NCBI GenBank assembly: GCA_026413225.1
Contig: CM048591.1
Location: 5,595,001 to 5,659,000 of the forward strand
Origin: Otis tarda
Lineage: Eukaryota; Chordata; Aves; Otidiformes; Otididae
Reading direction: 5' to 3'
DNA: 64,000 nucleotides
Part shown: positions 36,537-49,530 of the stretch, one piece after another
Numbering within the stretch: the stretch's first letter is position 1
Layout: the number at the start of each line of letters is the position of its first letter
Translations under genes and position numbers: made by a program
The notes under the pieces: generated by a model
What the model was told of the DNA's origin: nothing
Seen by the model: only the letters and a program-made list of their open reading frames with translations
The model's database searches: none

Positions 36537-38303
36537 ATAACTTGGTCACCTCCAGGGTTAAGCACACCATGGTGCCAGACTGGGGAGCTGAATGATAAAT
36601 GGACAGCCCACCTATGCCAGGGAAAACGCAGAACACTTTACAACATATTGAAAATCTCCTTTCTGGCTCCCATAAACATAGTTCTGATACCTGGCATGGC
36701 CTAGATGTGAATCATGAAGTTCATCATAGACCAAAAAAAAAAAAAAGGATAAAAAGTCTATGTCCATACTGCACTAACTTGGAGCTGCTTCCTATATCCT
36801 GCCACTGATTTCTATCTGATCATATACAACAACAATCAACAGCTTGGCCCAAACAGCCCCAGAAGACAGAGATCATCCTGACATTCCAATTATTAAAAAA
36901 AAAAAATTAAAAAAAATCACCTTATTTGCTCTTACATGTCCATTGGGCAAATCAGGAGTGTTTCCTCCATGCATAAGCTCATGTGGGTAGCACATCCTGT
37001 CACATCCCTGGAAGGAAGGAAAGATGGAAGGACAAACAGATCATTTTATTATCTACCTGTAGGAATATCCCCACTGACTTTTTTTTTCCTCCAAGAACCC
37101 TTTGTTTGTTCATAACATTGTAACAGCAAAGCCTGGGCTCTTCTTTTGGGGACATTAGTGACTTTTGTTACTGTGCTGGAGTTCAAGATCTGAGACATTA
37201 GTCATCATCAAATAGTTTGAAAATATTAATTTACTTTATATACATCTGTTTTTAATATACATATATTTATATGTATAACCCATGTGCAAGGGAAAGTAAT
37301 ATTTGGAGTTTTACTTGTAGAAAAAGATTTTCTTTCTCTCAGTTCTCATAGACCTAGCTAGTAAATTATAACCTGGGAAATGATAATCCAGTTTATGTTT
37401 GCTACATGTATTATGGATCCTTTTGAATTGGCAGAGAAGTTCAGAAGAGTTTTTCTTCTCTTCTATATGGGGGATTTGTTGTGAATAAGAATGAATCTTT
37501 GCTTTGCTGATAAATACAAAAGCGTGACCTATAAGTATTTTTATCTCTCTTCTTTTATTTTATTGACAAACTGTGGGGTATGCATCCTGTCTGCTGTGAG
37601 ACAGGAATTTGCATAAGTCAGAGGGCACAGAATAATGCTTTCCTTTTTGCTATTCCTACAAACTAAATGTCTGCAAATAAGCTTGCAACCCCTACTATTA
37701 TCCAGAGAAGTGATCAAAGAGTGGAAAGATAAATGACTCAAAAATAAGGCATCCTTGCCCTTATATGCGCTTGGGGAGTGGTAGTATTACTTCTATTCAT
37801 TTCTGTGTTTATTTTTGTAGGAAGGAACATACAGATGGATTTTGTTTGTTTGATTTGAAAAAATACCTCAATTTCAAACAACAAAATTATTGAATTGAGG
37901 GATATATCTTTAATCCCAGTTACATCTTATTTTTCCCTTATATCAACTTTTATATATTTGAAGATAGTTGACAAACCATTTCTGAAAATTACTGCATAAT
38001 TTATTGGAGACAAAACTAATGTGTTTCTGCAGAAATATAACAGAATTTCGTAATAAAAACAAAAAAAAAAAACCCAGCCCATTTATAATCTATAGAATTT
38101 AGTAGCAAATAAAACCCTTCTGTATTTAATAGATCATGTTATCCCTTTTAGAATATTCTTCATATACATTTACAAAATTCTTCTTTACTTTATTGAAACT
38201 TTATTTTTTACTATTAAAAAAATATACCTTAAACTATACGTGAAATCTGAGAGAATATTTCTGCTTAGAGTAAACAGCCAGATTTATTTAAGATGGTCTA
38301 GAA

Positions 38304-38603
38304 GAGTAGTCTACAATTTTTTTTTTATTGTGTACCTCTCTCAGTAAAAACTTTTGAGCATACGTTGCTAACACATGTATATTTACTTTAAAATTACATG
38401 TGTGTACTGGCGCACTTAGATATGTTGTACATTACAAAACATGCGATAAAAAAGAAACAAGGATGAGATAAAGACAATCACTAATTTTAAAATATTTATT
38501 TTGTTTTACTTATTAACAGTACAAATAATATTTTATTTACGTATCCCAGAGAATTGTCTTGTGCACCTCCTGGGGTGCATACACCCCACTTTGAAGACCA
38601 TTG
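38304..38603. mobile_element. hAT-like MITE, 300 bp
   Basis: Imperfect terminal inverted repeats: the left end reads GAGTAGTCTACAATTTTT and the right end, reversed, CAATGGTCTTCAAAGTGGGG. The flanks GTCTAGAA (38296-38303) and TTCTAGAG (38604-38611) agree in 6 of 8 bases around a TCTAGA core, fitting the 8-bp target duplication of hAT elements (nTnnnnAn preference). The left end shares TTGTGTACCTC with the hAT-like fragment at 5724. The interior has no transposase, so it depended on an autonomous partner. Confidence 0.68.
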
Positions 38604-39282
38604 TTCTAGAGAAGCAGGACTGGCCTCCAGCTGCTGATTTACAAGTGCAGGCTGCCCATAGGTCCTCTGTAGTGTCTGCCAGCTTCAGGCATGTCTCTTG
38701 AATATTTACATGTATCCAATACAAAACATGGCAAGATAAATGAACAAAATTGGAATTGCTAAGGAAAAAAATAATATTTTTGTAATTTTTCATGAAGGGT
38801 GCATTGCTTTATTTTACTTAAAGCATTTGTTTTAAATGTTTAAAATTTTGTTCCTTCCCCATCAAAAAAAAAAAACTGAGGAAAGGAAAGATGAGCTAGA
38901 GATCGCTGCATGTGGTCAGCAACAGTGGATGTGCTTCTGCTCTCTGTTAGGAGGGGTCCTTACTATAGGGAGGTCAGAGGTGGAATAGCTGCATGACTGC
39001 ACCTCCATAAGTGCCTTCACCAACATAAATCCACACATTATCTAGTCAGTGGACAGTCAACCCTATACACCTACGTACTAGTCAGGAATATAGTTCAGCT
39101 TTCTGTAAAGAGATAGGACATGAGTTTTTAGCAATGTTAACAAGGATAAAATGTTATGCCGTTGTTTGCTTCAAGGTCAGATCATAGGAGATTTTTTCCT
39201 TTGTAAGAAAACCCAGAATGAAGGAATCAGCAAGGAAGAATTGAGACAGAAGCCCTGCTTGAAGAAAATACCACCCAAATCT

Positions 39283-39391
39283 AAAAAAAAACCAACAAAC
39301 CAAACAAACAACAAAAAACACCCATAACCGCCAAAAAAAACCAAAGAAAAAAACGAACAAAAAAAAAAGGCAAACAAACAAAACAAAACAA
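39283..39391 (+). repeat. A/C-rich strand-asymmetric tract
   Basis: About 109 bp made almost only of A and C (one T and a few G), with AAAC, CCAAA and ACAAA units. No retroposed body is recognisable upstream. It generates the F-rich minus-strand frames here. Confidence 0.85.
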
Positions 39392-42300
39392 GCTCGATCT
39401 TAAAATTAGAGTAAGTCCCAGAAAGAAATTATATCTGAACTACACTGAATACTGAAGGTGAGGGAAGGAGTAGCACCTGCCTATCTATGGCCATTTAGAC
39501 TGTGATATGCTGAGGCTTGCTTCTGCCTGTTAGGGATTTCCAACTCTTTGTGCAGTTATTTATCCTGGAAATGGGCTTTTGCCACATGTAATGGAAGCTG
39601 AATTTCCTCACCTGTCTCAACTTAAGACCTGCAGTTTTGTGAGGCAGCTGAATGCCTAACAAAACCCAGGGAATATTGTAGTCTTTTCTAACCCAAGGCA
39701 CTTAATTTTTCTCTCTGGTAGAGTGCTGATGAGCTGAAAAAGCAATGATGATGCATTTTGTCTAAAAGTGCCTGTTTACTCTCAGTAATTAACCCCTAAT
39801 TCAGTGGCTGGACAGATAAAGATAATCAAAGTATAAAACACCTGGTGTAATTGGAACTTAAAAATGTCTTCTACCATCTGTATATTTTGCAGTATATGCA
39901 TTTTCTTTCATCTCCGTGCCACAAATCGTTGCTCAAAGGAGTCATTTGTCTGCATGAAAAACTGTGGTTAAATCTTTCTTTTTTTTTTTTTTTTTCCCCA
40001 CACCCATGCAGCTTTTATTTATACATTGGCTATTCATTGAACAACTGTTTATACTTGTTTTTGTGATAGAGATATAACTTACATTACAATTTCAGAGCTT
40101 GAAATATTAGGATTTTCTTCTGTAACTTTATTTAATGAAGATAAACCTTAAATAAAGAATAGCGATTCCTCCTCCTCCACCATGAAACTAAAAATAAAAA
40201 GACTGTCTCCATCATCCAAGTCAAGGATAAAATCACTGTTATTGCCCACTAATTGATTTAGTGTTAGGAGTAATTTGGACATTTCACAGTATATAGAAGT
40301 GAAGCTCTTTGGAAAACTTGGCAGTGGTCTATATCTCCTTACTAGTACTTCTGGCTGATTTATCAGTTTGAAAATGTGTTGTAATCTGCATAAAAATGGA
40401 GTCTGCAAACTGATTTGGATTAATCAGGTCTGACTGTAATTCCTTTTGGTATCCTTATTTGAACAGCACATCAATCACAATGACCTCTTTTGATAATAAT
40501 GTTACCGTAATATCTAATTTCATATTAATTCCATTGTAATTTAGTGGGCATTCATTCTACCAGTAATTCCTATGGAATTACATCTGACATCCCCATGAAT
40601 ACCAAAATAACTCAACATGATAAATGTTATCACATCGAATACCAAAGGAGGCAATAATGAACTGCCATTTATAATAAAATGTTGCCCGCAAACCATTAGT
40701 GGACATTACTGCCTGGTGTTAAGGATGTTCCTGTGTAAATCTGTTTGCATCCAACCACATCCTGAATGTCTCCCCTGTGTGCCAACATGAGCTTCAAAAG
40801 AGTTGCTCAGACACCCATTTTCCAGACTTATGATACATATGATTTATCATCAGCCACTGAACCCATTCAATCAGTGATCTCATGTTGAATCTCACGAGCC
40901 AAACCTCGGCAGCCTGTCAATGAGAAAAGCTTGAAAGAGCACAGAGAGGGTTTCCAACAGTGGTTGTGCCAAGATGCCTTCTGATATCCTTGTCTCTCAT
41001 CAGTGTTAAATTAGTCCCCCCGTCTAACAGTAAGAGATACCCAGCTCTCTGAGGGCTCTGCTTGTTGGGTGAGGCACAGATATGAGCGCTTGTTCTTGCT
41101 CTGTGTCTATATATATTTTTATCTGTATATAAAAAATGTATATCTTTATTCAGTGCCTATATATCTCGGTTGACATATATATAGCTTTTAGAGGCAGAGG
41201 GGGTGTGAAAGGTGGTTGCCAGCATGATCTTGCAGAACAGATGAGGTATAATTTGTTCTCTTCTTTTAGACACACCATCATTCTTGAGGAAATAAGGCTG
41301 GCCAAAACCAAGTATAGGTATCCCTCACTTGTCTGGATGACAGCCCGAGGCCATTGGGGGTCACTTCCAGAGTTCACGACCACATCGTAAGAATGGGATT
41401 AAAGAGAAACCGGTGCCTTAGGCTTTGTACAGCTTCATCCCTGCTGTTTCTGAAATGGCTTATTGTGAGACTCACTGCAACCTCACAAGGCAGCGGTTTG
41501 AAGACTTGTATATGAGAAAACCAGCAGAAATCTCTGTGTGTTTTCAGCTAGCGGCATTTATGCACCTAATAATTAGCATATGTATGTTTTGGGAGGTAAA
41601 TAAAGAACACAACATTGTTGTGCATTTCTACTGAACAAGCAGAAATTAAGCCTAAGTTTCAGACAAAATTTGTTTGCCAGTTTTTACAGTGCCCTCCATT
41701 AGGAGTGCTGGAGCAAGTCTCAAGCACTTGGCAGATGTTTCCCCATCTCAGTATTCAACCTAGGCATTGCAGCAGAGGCAGGATCTGCAAGCCTACATCT
41801 AAAGCTCCTACAACCAGCAGCCTGCGGGCTTAGTATCACCATCAAGTCAGCAATGGCTAAAAAGGTGGAAAGCAAGAAACATATTTTATTTTTTCTAATA
41901 ACAATCTGTGATCAGGCTATTTCAAGGTATTCTGGATATTTAATTTACTGACTGAGAGACTCACATTTGTGCAGCTCCACCTGAACTCCAACTAGATCTT
42001 TCATTTTTCTGCAATTTTTGTGGAAGCTGAAAGTAACTGGGGGTAAACTCAACAATAGACCATTTCATGCCTTCACAAGTCCTTTTTCATGCACGTTCTG
42101 TGTTTATTGACTATCTGAATTGAAAGTGAACATGCTAAGAAAATAGGGAAAAAAAAGCCCCGAACCTGAAGTTTTTTCCTTTCCTTTAGATAGGTATGGC
42201 CTTCATAGGTTTTTCAAAGAATTATCTTCTCCAAATAGGATGCACTTTATGGACTTAGCCTATCCATAATGCCACCAATGCCATTCTGAGTTATCTAATG

Positions 42301-43388
42301 CAGCTGAAAAAGAAAAATGGCAAAGGGATAAGGTCCCCGGGGTAACCCATGGAACACTGCAGAGATAGAAGTAGGTATATCAGCATAGCATTGAAGGTAG
42401 TCAAGTCTTAAACAGCTTGAACTGGTCCTTGGGAGGTAACAGCATAGAAAAGGGAAGGATGTAGGCGAGGGACACTGCCAGAGTCAGAGTTGGTCAAGCT
42501 TATAAAGTCCATCAGCAGTGTGTGCAAACTTGTTCTGGGCTCGTGTTTCATGCTAATACAATATGCAATCTTCGTCTGAGATCATTGAAGTGTCACATTT
42601 TTTTTTCTAAAGTAAAAGGATCAGATCCTTCCATGCACGTTAGCCCTTCTTTCAGACTCTCTGACATAAAATAGGCCATTAAAAGATTAATATCTTGGAT
42701 GCTGGTGAGTAATTTTTGTAATGGGGCACAATATTCCACTGCCAAGCAAGTACCAGAACCAAACACAGACAGGATGGAATACCTGTAAGTTTGTTTCATA
42801 ATACTCCATAATCTAATGGCATAGCACTAAATGACACTCTGAAGCTTCTCAGTTAATGATTCAGCACAATCCTGAGTGCTCCTTACAGTCATTAGGGAAA
42901 GTCTTCCAAACTGCTTACAGTGGAGCTTACAATTTTATTTACTAAGTGTGTAGCTACGTATTTCTTCTTATTAAAACACAACATTTTCCAAGATTACCTG
43001 TAGAAATGTTGTGTCTTTTCTGTCTTCTGCTACTCATCCACTTCTTTTTTGTCAGCTGCAAGCTCAAGTAGTACTTTTTAATGTGTATATATTTTTATTA
43101 ATAAAAATATTAAATAGTACACAGCAAATGGTCAATCCCGGAGGAACTCTGTGATTTTGGTCGATATAAAGCTGAAAACAATTTCTGTTCAATAAAAAAC
43201 TGTGGCACATAAAAACAGTAATGTCAATGAGTTTACAAAAAAGTGGCTGAAAAATCCAGAGAAGACCTGAAAGTTGATTGCAAAGTCCAATCTGCAAACA
43301 TGCTTTGGCACTGAATTGGCATCGCTTTTCACTCTGTATAGACCACGGTTGGACTTTTTTTTGCCTGTGTGTACCATTTGACTTGAAT

Positions 43389-43868
43389 ATCACAGAATCA
43401 TAGAATGGTTTGACTTGGAAGGGACCTTAAAGATTGTATTGTTCCAACCCCCTACCATGAGTAGGGACACCTTCCACTAGACTAGGTTGTCCAAAGCCAC
43501 ATCCAACCTGGCCTTGAACACTTCCAGGGATGGGGCAACCACAACTTCTCTGGGCGATCTGTTCCAGTGCCTCATCAGCCTCATCATGAAGAATATCTTC
43601 CTTATATTTAATCTAAAACTACTATTTTTCAGTTTAAAGCCATTAATGCTTGTCATATCACTACATGCCCTTGTCAAAATTTTCTCCCCACTTTTCTTCT
43701 AAGTCCCTTTAGGTACTGGAAGGCCACTGTAAGGTCTCCCTAGAGCCTTTTCTTCTCCAGGCTGAACAACCCCAACTCTCACCCTGTCTTCACAGGAGAG
43801 GTGCTCCAGCCCTCTGATCGTCTTCGTGGCCCTCCTCTGGACTTGCTACAACAGGTCCATTTCCTTAT
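43389..43868 (-). mobile_element. CR1 LINE 3' fragment, minus strand
   Basis: On the plus strand it begins with the antisense tail TCACAGAATCATAGAATGGT and continues through GGAAGGGACCTTAAAGAT, TCCAACCTGGCCTTGAACAC and TTCTCCAGGCTGAACAACCC to GTCCATTTCCTTATG. The minus-strand frame at 43477-43677 carries the CR1 ORF2 C-terminal block ([20 protein letters not shown]). It is 5' truncated, with its 5' end only a few bases from the LTR at 43876. Confidence 0.93.
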
Positions 43869-43875
43869 GAACCTA

Positions 43876-44494
43876 TGTGATGGTTTAGCCCAAGTTACCA
43901 AGTTTCTTACCCTCCCCCTCCCCCACAGGAACTGGGGAGAGAATTGGGAAGAAAGGAAAACTCATGCGTTGAGATGAAGACAGTTTACTAAAATGACAAA
44001 GGAAAACTACAATAATAACCGAATATAAGGATAGTAAAATATACAAAATTAACAATGCATGTTTTCTCACCACCCGATGTCCCAATGACCGATACAGCCC
44101 GTCCTGAGCAGCGATCACAGAAACAAAACTGAGCAGCAAGCAAAGGAGAGAAAAGGGGGTCACGAAGGTAGGGGGAACAATGCCAGAGAACAAGAGAGAT
44201 GGATGCCAGGAAGGCAGATATTTGTCCTGGCCAACCCCCACTTGTATACTGAGCATGACGTTTATGGCATGGAACACTCTCTTTGGCCAGTTTGGGTCAA
44301 TTATTCTGTCTGTCTTTCTCCCACCTTCCTGCTTCTGCTCATTAGCAAGACTTTGAAAACTGGACAGTGTCCTTGGTCTCATTAACAGTAACTCGTATCA
44401 TCAGGGTGTTTTATCAACATTCTTCACACATGAAATTCAAAACACACCGGCTACTGAGAGGAAAATTAACTCCATCCCTGCCGAAACCAGGACA
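43876..44494 (-). mobile_element. Solo ERV LTR, 619 bp
   Basis: Minus-strand reading starts TGTCCTGGTTTCGGCAGGGA and ends ...CTTGGGCTAAACCATCACA. The flanks ACCTA (43871-43875) and ACCGA (44495-44499) form a 5-bp duplication with one change, as for ERVL-class elements. Its first ~40 bp match the start of the LTR at 9365. The minus-strand 165-codon frame at 43885-44382 lies wholly within the LTR and has no viral domain. No internal region is attached. Confidence 0.87.
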
Positions 44495-47400
44495 ACCGAA
44501 GAAGCAAAAATGAACTGTCAATAATCCTTACATTCCATTCAAGATATCTTTAGCTCTTTCTCACAGGTGATGGTCTACACTTGTTAAGTAGAATTAAGTA
44601 CTGTCAGCTGTAAATTAGCAAACTAGCATGCAATTCAGTTGTAAAGCATGCAGCCCAATGAACACAGGTCAAACAGTCAGTTATTTACAGGGATTTTACT
44701 GTAGAGATATATTTTGCTGTCTGTGCTGTTGTGGCTACACAGTTCTACAGTTCTTATACTTGATACTAATGAAATATGGTAGACTGCAATTATAGCAAGA
44801 TTTCAGAAAAGACAAAGCCCTACCCTCTTTCATATACATGTGCACTGACATATACCAAATTAAACCTTTTCTAACTCACTGAAATTCTTCCTCTTTTGTT
44901 GATATGAAGTAAAATGGAATGGCCTTTTGGTGAAACGTGGCAATTGTAATTAAGAAATGAGTACAGGAAATTACTAACACTAGTGCAGTAATGGCAACTG
45001 AGACATAGCTTCAGCTGATGACCACATTTTTTGTTTTGTTTTGTTTTTAAATTAAGACAGTAGCTGCCCACAACAGGCTTTTACTTTTTTTTTTTTTTTT
45101 TTGTCAATTAGAGATACAAATTAAGAAACAATGAAGGAAACAGATTGAACACCAGTAGTCAAGTTTTCATTGTGTGCATGCAGGTATCTCTTGAACTCAA
45201 AGGTGTCTTATAATATCAAGTGTAGGACATCACGGTGCTGTACCAATGTGTGTCTGTTAGAGATCTTGGCACATGTAGTATGATAACATAAAAGGTAATG
45301 GACTGATAAGGATGTTATGATTTGCAGCTACTACATTTGAAAACCAAAGAATCACAAGCAAACAATGGCTTTGGACATTACTATTATTTAAAAGTCTGAT
45401 TATTCTATTCAACAGCTTCCACACATCAGGTGTAAAGATGCACAGAAAGTAGCTATAGAAGGATTTCTCTATACCAGAGTATAAGAACTAATTCTTTTAA
45501 AATTTGCCCCTATAACTGGAAGCCTGGGGTGAGATCTAGCTCTGATACACTCCTGTAAATGCATAGTAGTCCCATTTGTTTACTGTGTGTGTCTACATCC
45601 AAACATAATTTCATCTAAGTGCTTTATGATATAGGTGGATAGTTATAAAATTTGTTCTGAAATGACTGTTAGATTTTAGGCTTTTTAAAATTTTCTTGTT
45701 TGAGTCTTTGATGCTTTTGCTGTAAATACTGGAACACTTCCTCACAGCATGCGTATTTCTCAGATTTTAAAGAAGCCTTTGGCTAGATAGCAGCTATCAA
45801 GGTTTGTGGAAAACAAAAAACAGACACTTGAGAGATGGTGACAGATACATAATGTGAAAACCAAGTGATACTTCTTCACTCATTTTGGGAGAATAATTCA
45901 TTTTATGTTGTTTTACTCTCCATGTTTTGGATTTTTGTTTGTTTGTTTGTTTGCTTGCTTTTATGTAATGCTTGTTAAATTCTGGATCTTTTGCATAAGT
46001 GTGGCAGCATCACAGTCTGTGCCATCCAGCTGAGATGAATGTGGTATGAGTTGCTTCCCATAAATTAAGCTCTCTTGCTTAGTTAATCTGTTATAACAGA
46101 CTTGGGATGAAGAAAAACAATTCTGCCTGAAACATCCCTATTTCACAACCAAGTGACACACCTCTTGCCCACCCCTGGAAAGTCTCAGGCACAAGGAAGT
46201 TGTAAACAGCCACCACAGTGACCAAGCAAAGCCAGAAAGCAAGCTGACAGCAATGAATATTCTCCTGAATCAAAGTGCTGAGCTTAATTCATAACGGTTT
46301 GGAGGTGCTGTGGTTTCTGTTGCCCTCGAATATTTGAACAATCTGCTGGTATTTATAAAGATGAGTGCAAATTTCCCAAATGTCCAAAATATGACACAAA
46401 AGATTATCCCTGTGAAATCTCATACTGGAAATGAGATATTAGCATGTATTTCTCTTTTCACATGGGCATTCTACTGCTGTGCAAATTCTTCATAGCTGTG
46501 TCTGTCCCTCACAGTGTGTTCATACAGCATGGAGCACAGTGGGACCTTGGTCTTTGCTAGGACATGTTAGCATGAGAACAATAGAAATAATTAGTGCAGA
46601 ACCATTTCGTTATTCTCTATTTATAATGTGTCAGTCTTTCAGACTGAAAACAGGAGAAAAAAAAAGGAAGAAAAACAAGACAAATTTATCTTGTCACAAT
46701 AGCAAAAGTAACATTCCTTGACTTCATATTCACATGAATTAGTCATGCCATTCTGGTAATAATATCTCACATTTCTTTAACCTGTTCAACTGATCTACAA
46801 AAAGACAGGGCTGTTCTTGCTCATGTTGAATTTTTACATTCTCTAAGGATATACTATATACTGCACTCAAGCCACCAAGATTTCACCTGAAGCAGAAGAT
46901 GACACCAAAGGGGTCAAGACAGCAGATATCTATTCATCTCCACAGGAAATTAATGGGATAAAAACAAAAGCCTACCTTTTCCTTCATTCTTCATCTGCCT
47001 GGAGAAAGATTGAACACAGGTTGTTTCTTTAGCTGTTTCTGTGAACTTTAGCTGCAAACTCTTTATTACAGAGCAAGTAGAAGAAAGAGGGATGGTTCAT
47101 GTGCCACTTTCTTTGTCTGTACTAGCAAGTTAAACAAGCCCAAGACTGTTGTCTTGCTGAGACCAGATGGACTAGGACCCTCCAGTTCCATCCTATTAAA
47201 CCTCTCTTACTCTCAAAGAAGTCAAAAATGGTTGTTGGGAATGGTCACTGGCTTGTCCTAAGTTGCACACTGTAGTCACAAATTGTTTAGGAGAGTGTGT
47301 GGTTACACCAAGGGCTCTTCAGAGCATTTAACAGTAGAGATGATTGTGTTCTGATCCTGGGCACTTCCTTGTCCCAGTTCAATTTACTAATGTGAGTGTC

Positions 47401-49530
47401 ACCACTGACGGCAAAATTAGACTTTTCATTAAAATTGGTGAATTTTGGAACATGCGATAAGCAGCCTACCTCCAGATGAAAAGTCTGAAGCCTGAAACCG
47501 TTATCCTGAAAGCAGCAGAATAACCTTCCATTTTCTTTCACTCCCTCTCCTCCACACATTGCAAATCATGTGTTAGCATAAATAGAGAAATTGGATCTTT
47601 TTTTTTTAAACTGACCTATTCTACCTGTGAAACCTGCCCTTCTTACCACACCACCAACTGCCCCCTGATAGACAGATCTGCTCTATGTGGAGGTGGTTGT
47701 GGTGTGTCCTTAAAATATCCTTTAGCCCAGAAAATAAATTCTACTGGTGTCTGCTGCGTTTCTACCACCACAGCCACAAACTCTTTTGCAAACCAAACGT
47801 GCTTGCTGCCATTCCTTCACATCTGTAACATTTAACTTTAATGCCTCTGCCCCTGAGGAGCTGCAGAGTAGCATTTCAATTCACCATCCACGGATTTGTC
47901 CTGAAGAATTAGAGACATGTCAGCTTATCAGTCTGTGACCTTTTCTATTAACATTGTCTTCAGGTTGACTTGGCAGCGCACAAGGAAAATAAATCTTGTT
48001 ACCCAAAGCTGGTCTGGCTTGCCAGGATAGTGCAGCTGTGGCTCAAATCTGTTAAATTTTTAAATTGCAAACATTGCTATGACTACATAAAATTTATTAG
48101 GTAGAACAATCTCTGGGAAGAGGTGAGGAAGAAAGCGATGGAATATAAACCACTAAAATAGAAGTGAAGGCGGGGGTTTTTGCAGAGCCTTGGAAGTTGC
48201 ATTGTTTAGCTTATTTACAGCCTGGCCTGACACCTTAGAGATAATGCAAACGGAGTCACCATGTAAATTATATGACCTTTTCATGTTCCAGTCTTTGGAA
48301 GATCTATGCGGACACACTTCCGAGCAAGCTTCATGGGCCTTTATCGCCTGCTCCCAGAATTTTTCAACTCCTTTTTCTGTTGTTTTGTTTTAATGATAAA
48401 GGTATGGGGGGAAGTATGGTGACCTCAGAAAGTGATATCATGGATAAGTCTTCTAACATAAACCTGTCCTGGCGCTACAGCCCCTGCATTTCCCACTGTT
48501 TCAATATTCTGTGACATCCTGTCATGGAGCAATGTATGAACTGCCTTTTCTAGGATGCTCTCCACTATCGTATATGGACATTTAGGGCTCAGAACAGCTG
48601 GTTAAACAGATAATGGTTTCTGAGATGCAGAAGGGTGTTTGAGATCCCCACAGCAGACTTGCAGATTTGACATAGGACCTACACGTCTGGGGCTCCTCAG
48701 CTGGCTGAGAGGCAAAGGTGAGCTAAGCTATCTCAAAGGACTTGACATTCAGACTAATTAATTGAGCCCAATAGTGAGATTTTGCTGCAGATTAAGACAA
48801 CTTAACTAGTGCACTTGGAGTCAATGCATGCAGTAGAACCTAGGGAGGGAGACGGAACCCTCCTTAAAGTAGGAATCTGGTTTTAGCCATAAGTCTAGTG
48901 GCAGCAAGAATTATATTGCATAGTTCTCCTCTGGCTGTGATGGTAGCTTAGACACCCAATGTACATTTAGACAGCTACCTGAGGAGACTTAAGTGCTTTT
49001 TAAAAATTCAATCCTATTCCCACAGTTAAAAATTCCATGAAATCACAACAAAAAAAAAGGGGGTAGGAAAGGCTGCTTCCTGTGTATGTTAGCTTAGCAG
49101 AGACAGTATGATTCCATTTTTTTTTCCTCCTACTTTCTAGCTGCAATATTGGCCAGGTTTTCTTCTTTTAAGTAGTACTTTCTCTTCACTAGGACTTTCC
49201 TAGTACGTTTGTACAAGTGTCTGATCTCATCTGTTGTACTTAGGTCCTATTAGAATTCTAAAATATCATAATTAATGCATTAGACAAATTAAAAAAAAAT
49301 ACACTTAAGCAGAAATAACAGAGCAACTGATCCATGCTGGTAACTATTTCAGAGCCAGTCTATTCAGAGGTCGTGAAACAAGGCAGCTGAATTCCAAGAT
49401 AAGTATCTTCACAAAGACATTTGTACTGAGATAAGTAAACCCACTTGAAAATATTTTATTTTTATGTATTTTCGACCTCAAGGAAAAAAAAAATCTTTTC
49501 TATTAAAAATATATTTATATCAAAACAAAC
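44495..49530. other. 5-kb gene-free single-copy DNA
   Basis: No transposon or exon recognised. Low-complexity features are a T18 run at 45085-45102 and a (GTTT)n tract at 45932-45960. Open frames do not exceed 90 codons. The 47740-48530 part is repeat-free with mixed composition and is listed as a candidate regulatory region. Confidence 0.6.
45932..45960 (+). repeat. (GTTT)n microsatellite
   Basis: GTTT units degrading into GCTT units at the right edge. Confidence 0.9.

Larger units (their letters stand above)
31122..43388. other. 12.3-kb repeat-poor, gene-free stretch
   Basis: Apart from an eroded CR1 tail (33625), a short hAT-like element (38304) and A-rich low-complexity tracts, no repeat or gene is recognisable. 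Open frames are below 116 codons; the longest (36289-36636 minus) is hydrophobic only because it reads an A-rich tract antisense. An AT-rich dinucleotide patch lies at about 33008-33070, an A17 run at 33416-33432 and a T17 run at 39979-39995. The 40440-41060 part looks like candidate conserved non-coding DNA. Confidence 0.6.

Noticed and set aside
36289-36636. Hydrophobic 115-codon frame as a membrane protein
   Set aside because: The hydrophobic run is the antisense reading of an A/C-rich low-complexity tract.
43885-44382. 165-codon minus-strand frame as a viral or host protein
   Set aside because: Contained entirely in the 619-bp solo LTR; no retroviral motif seen.
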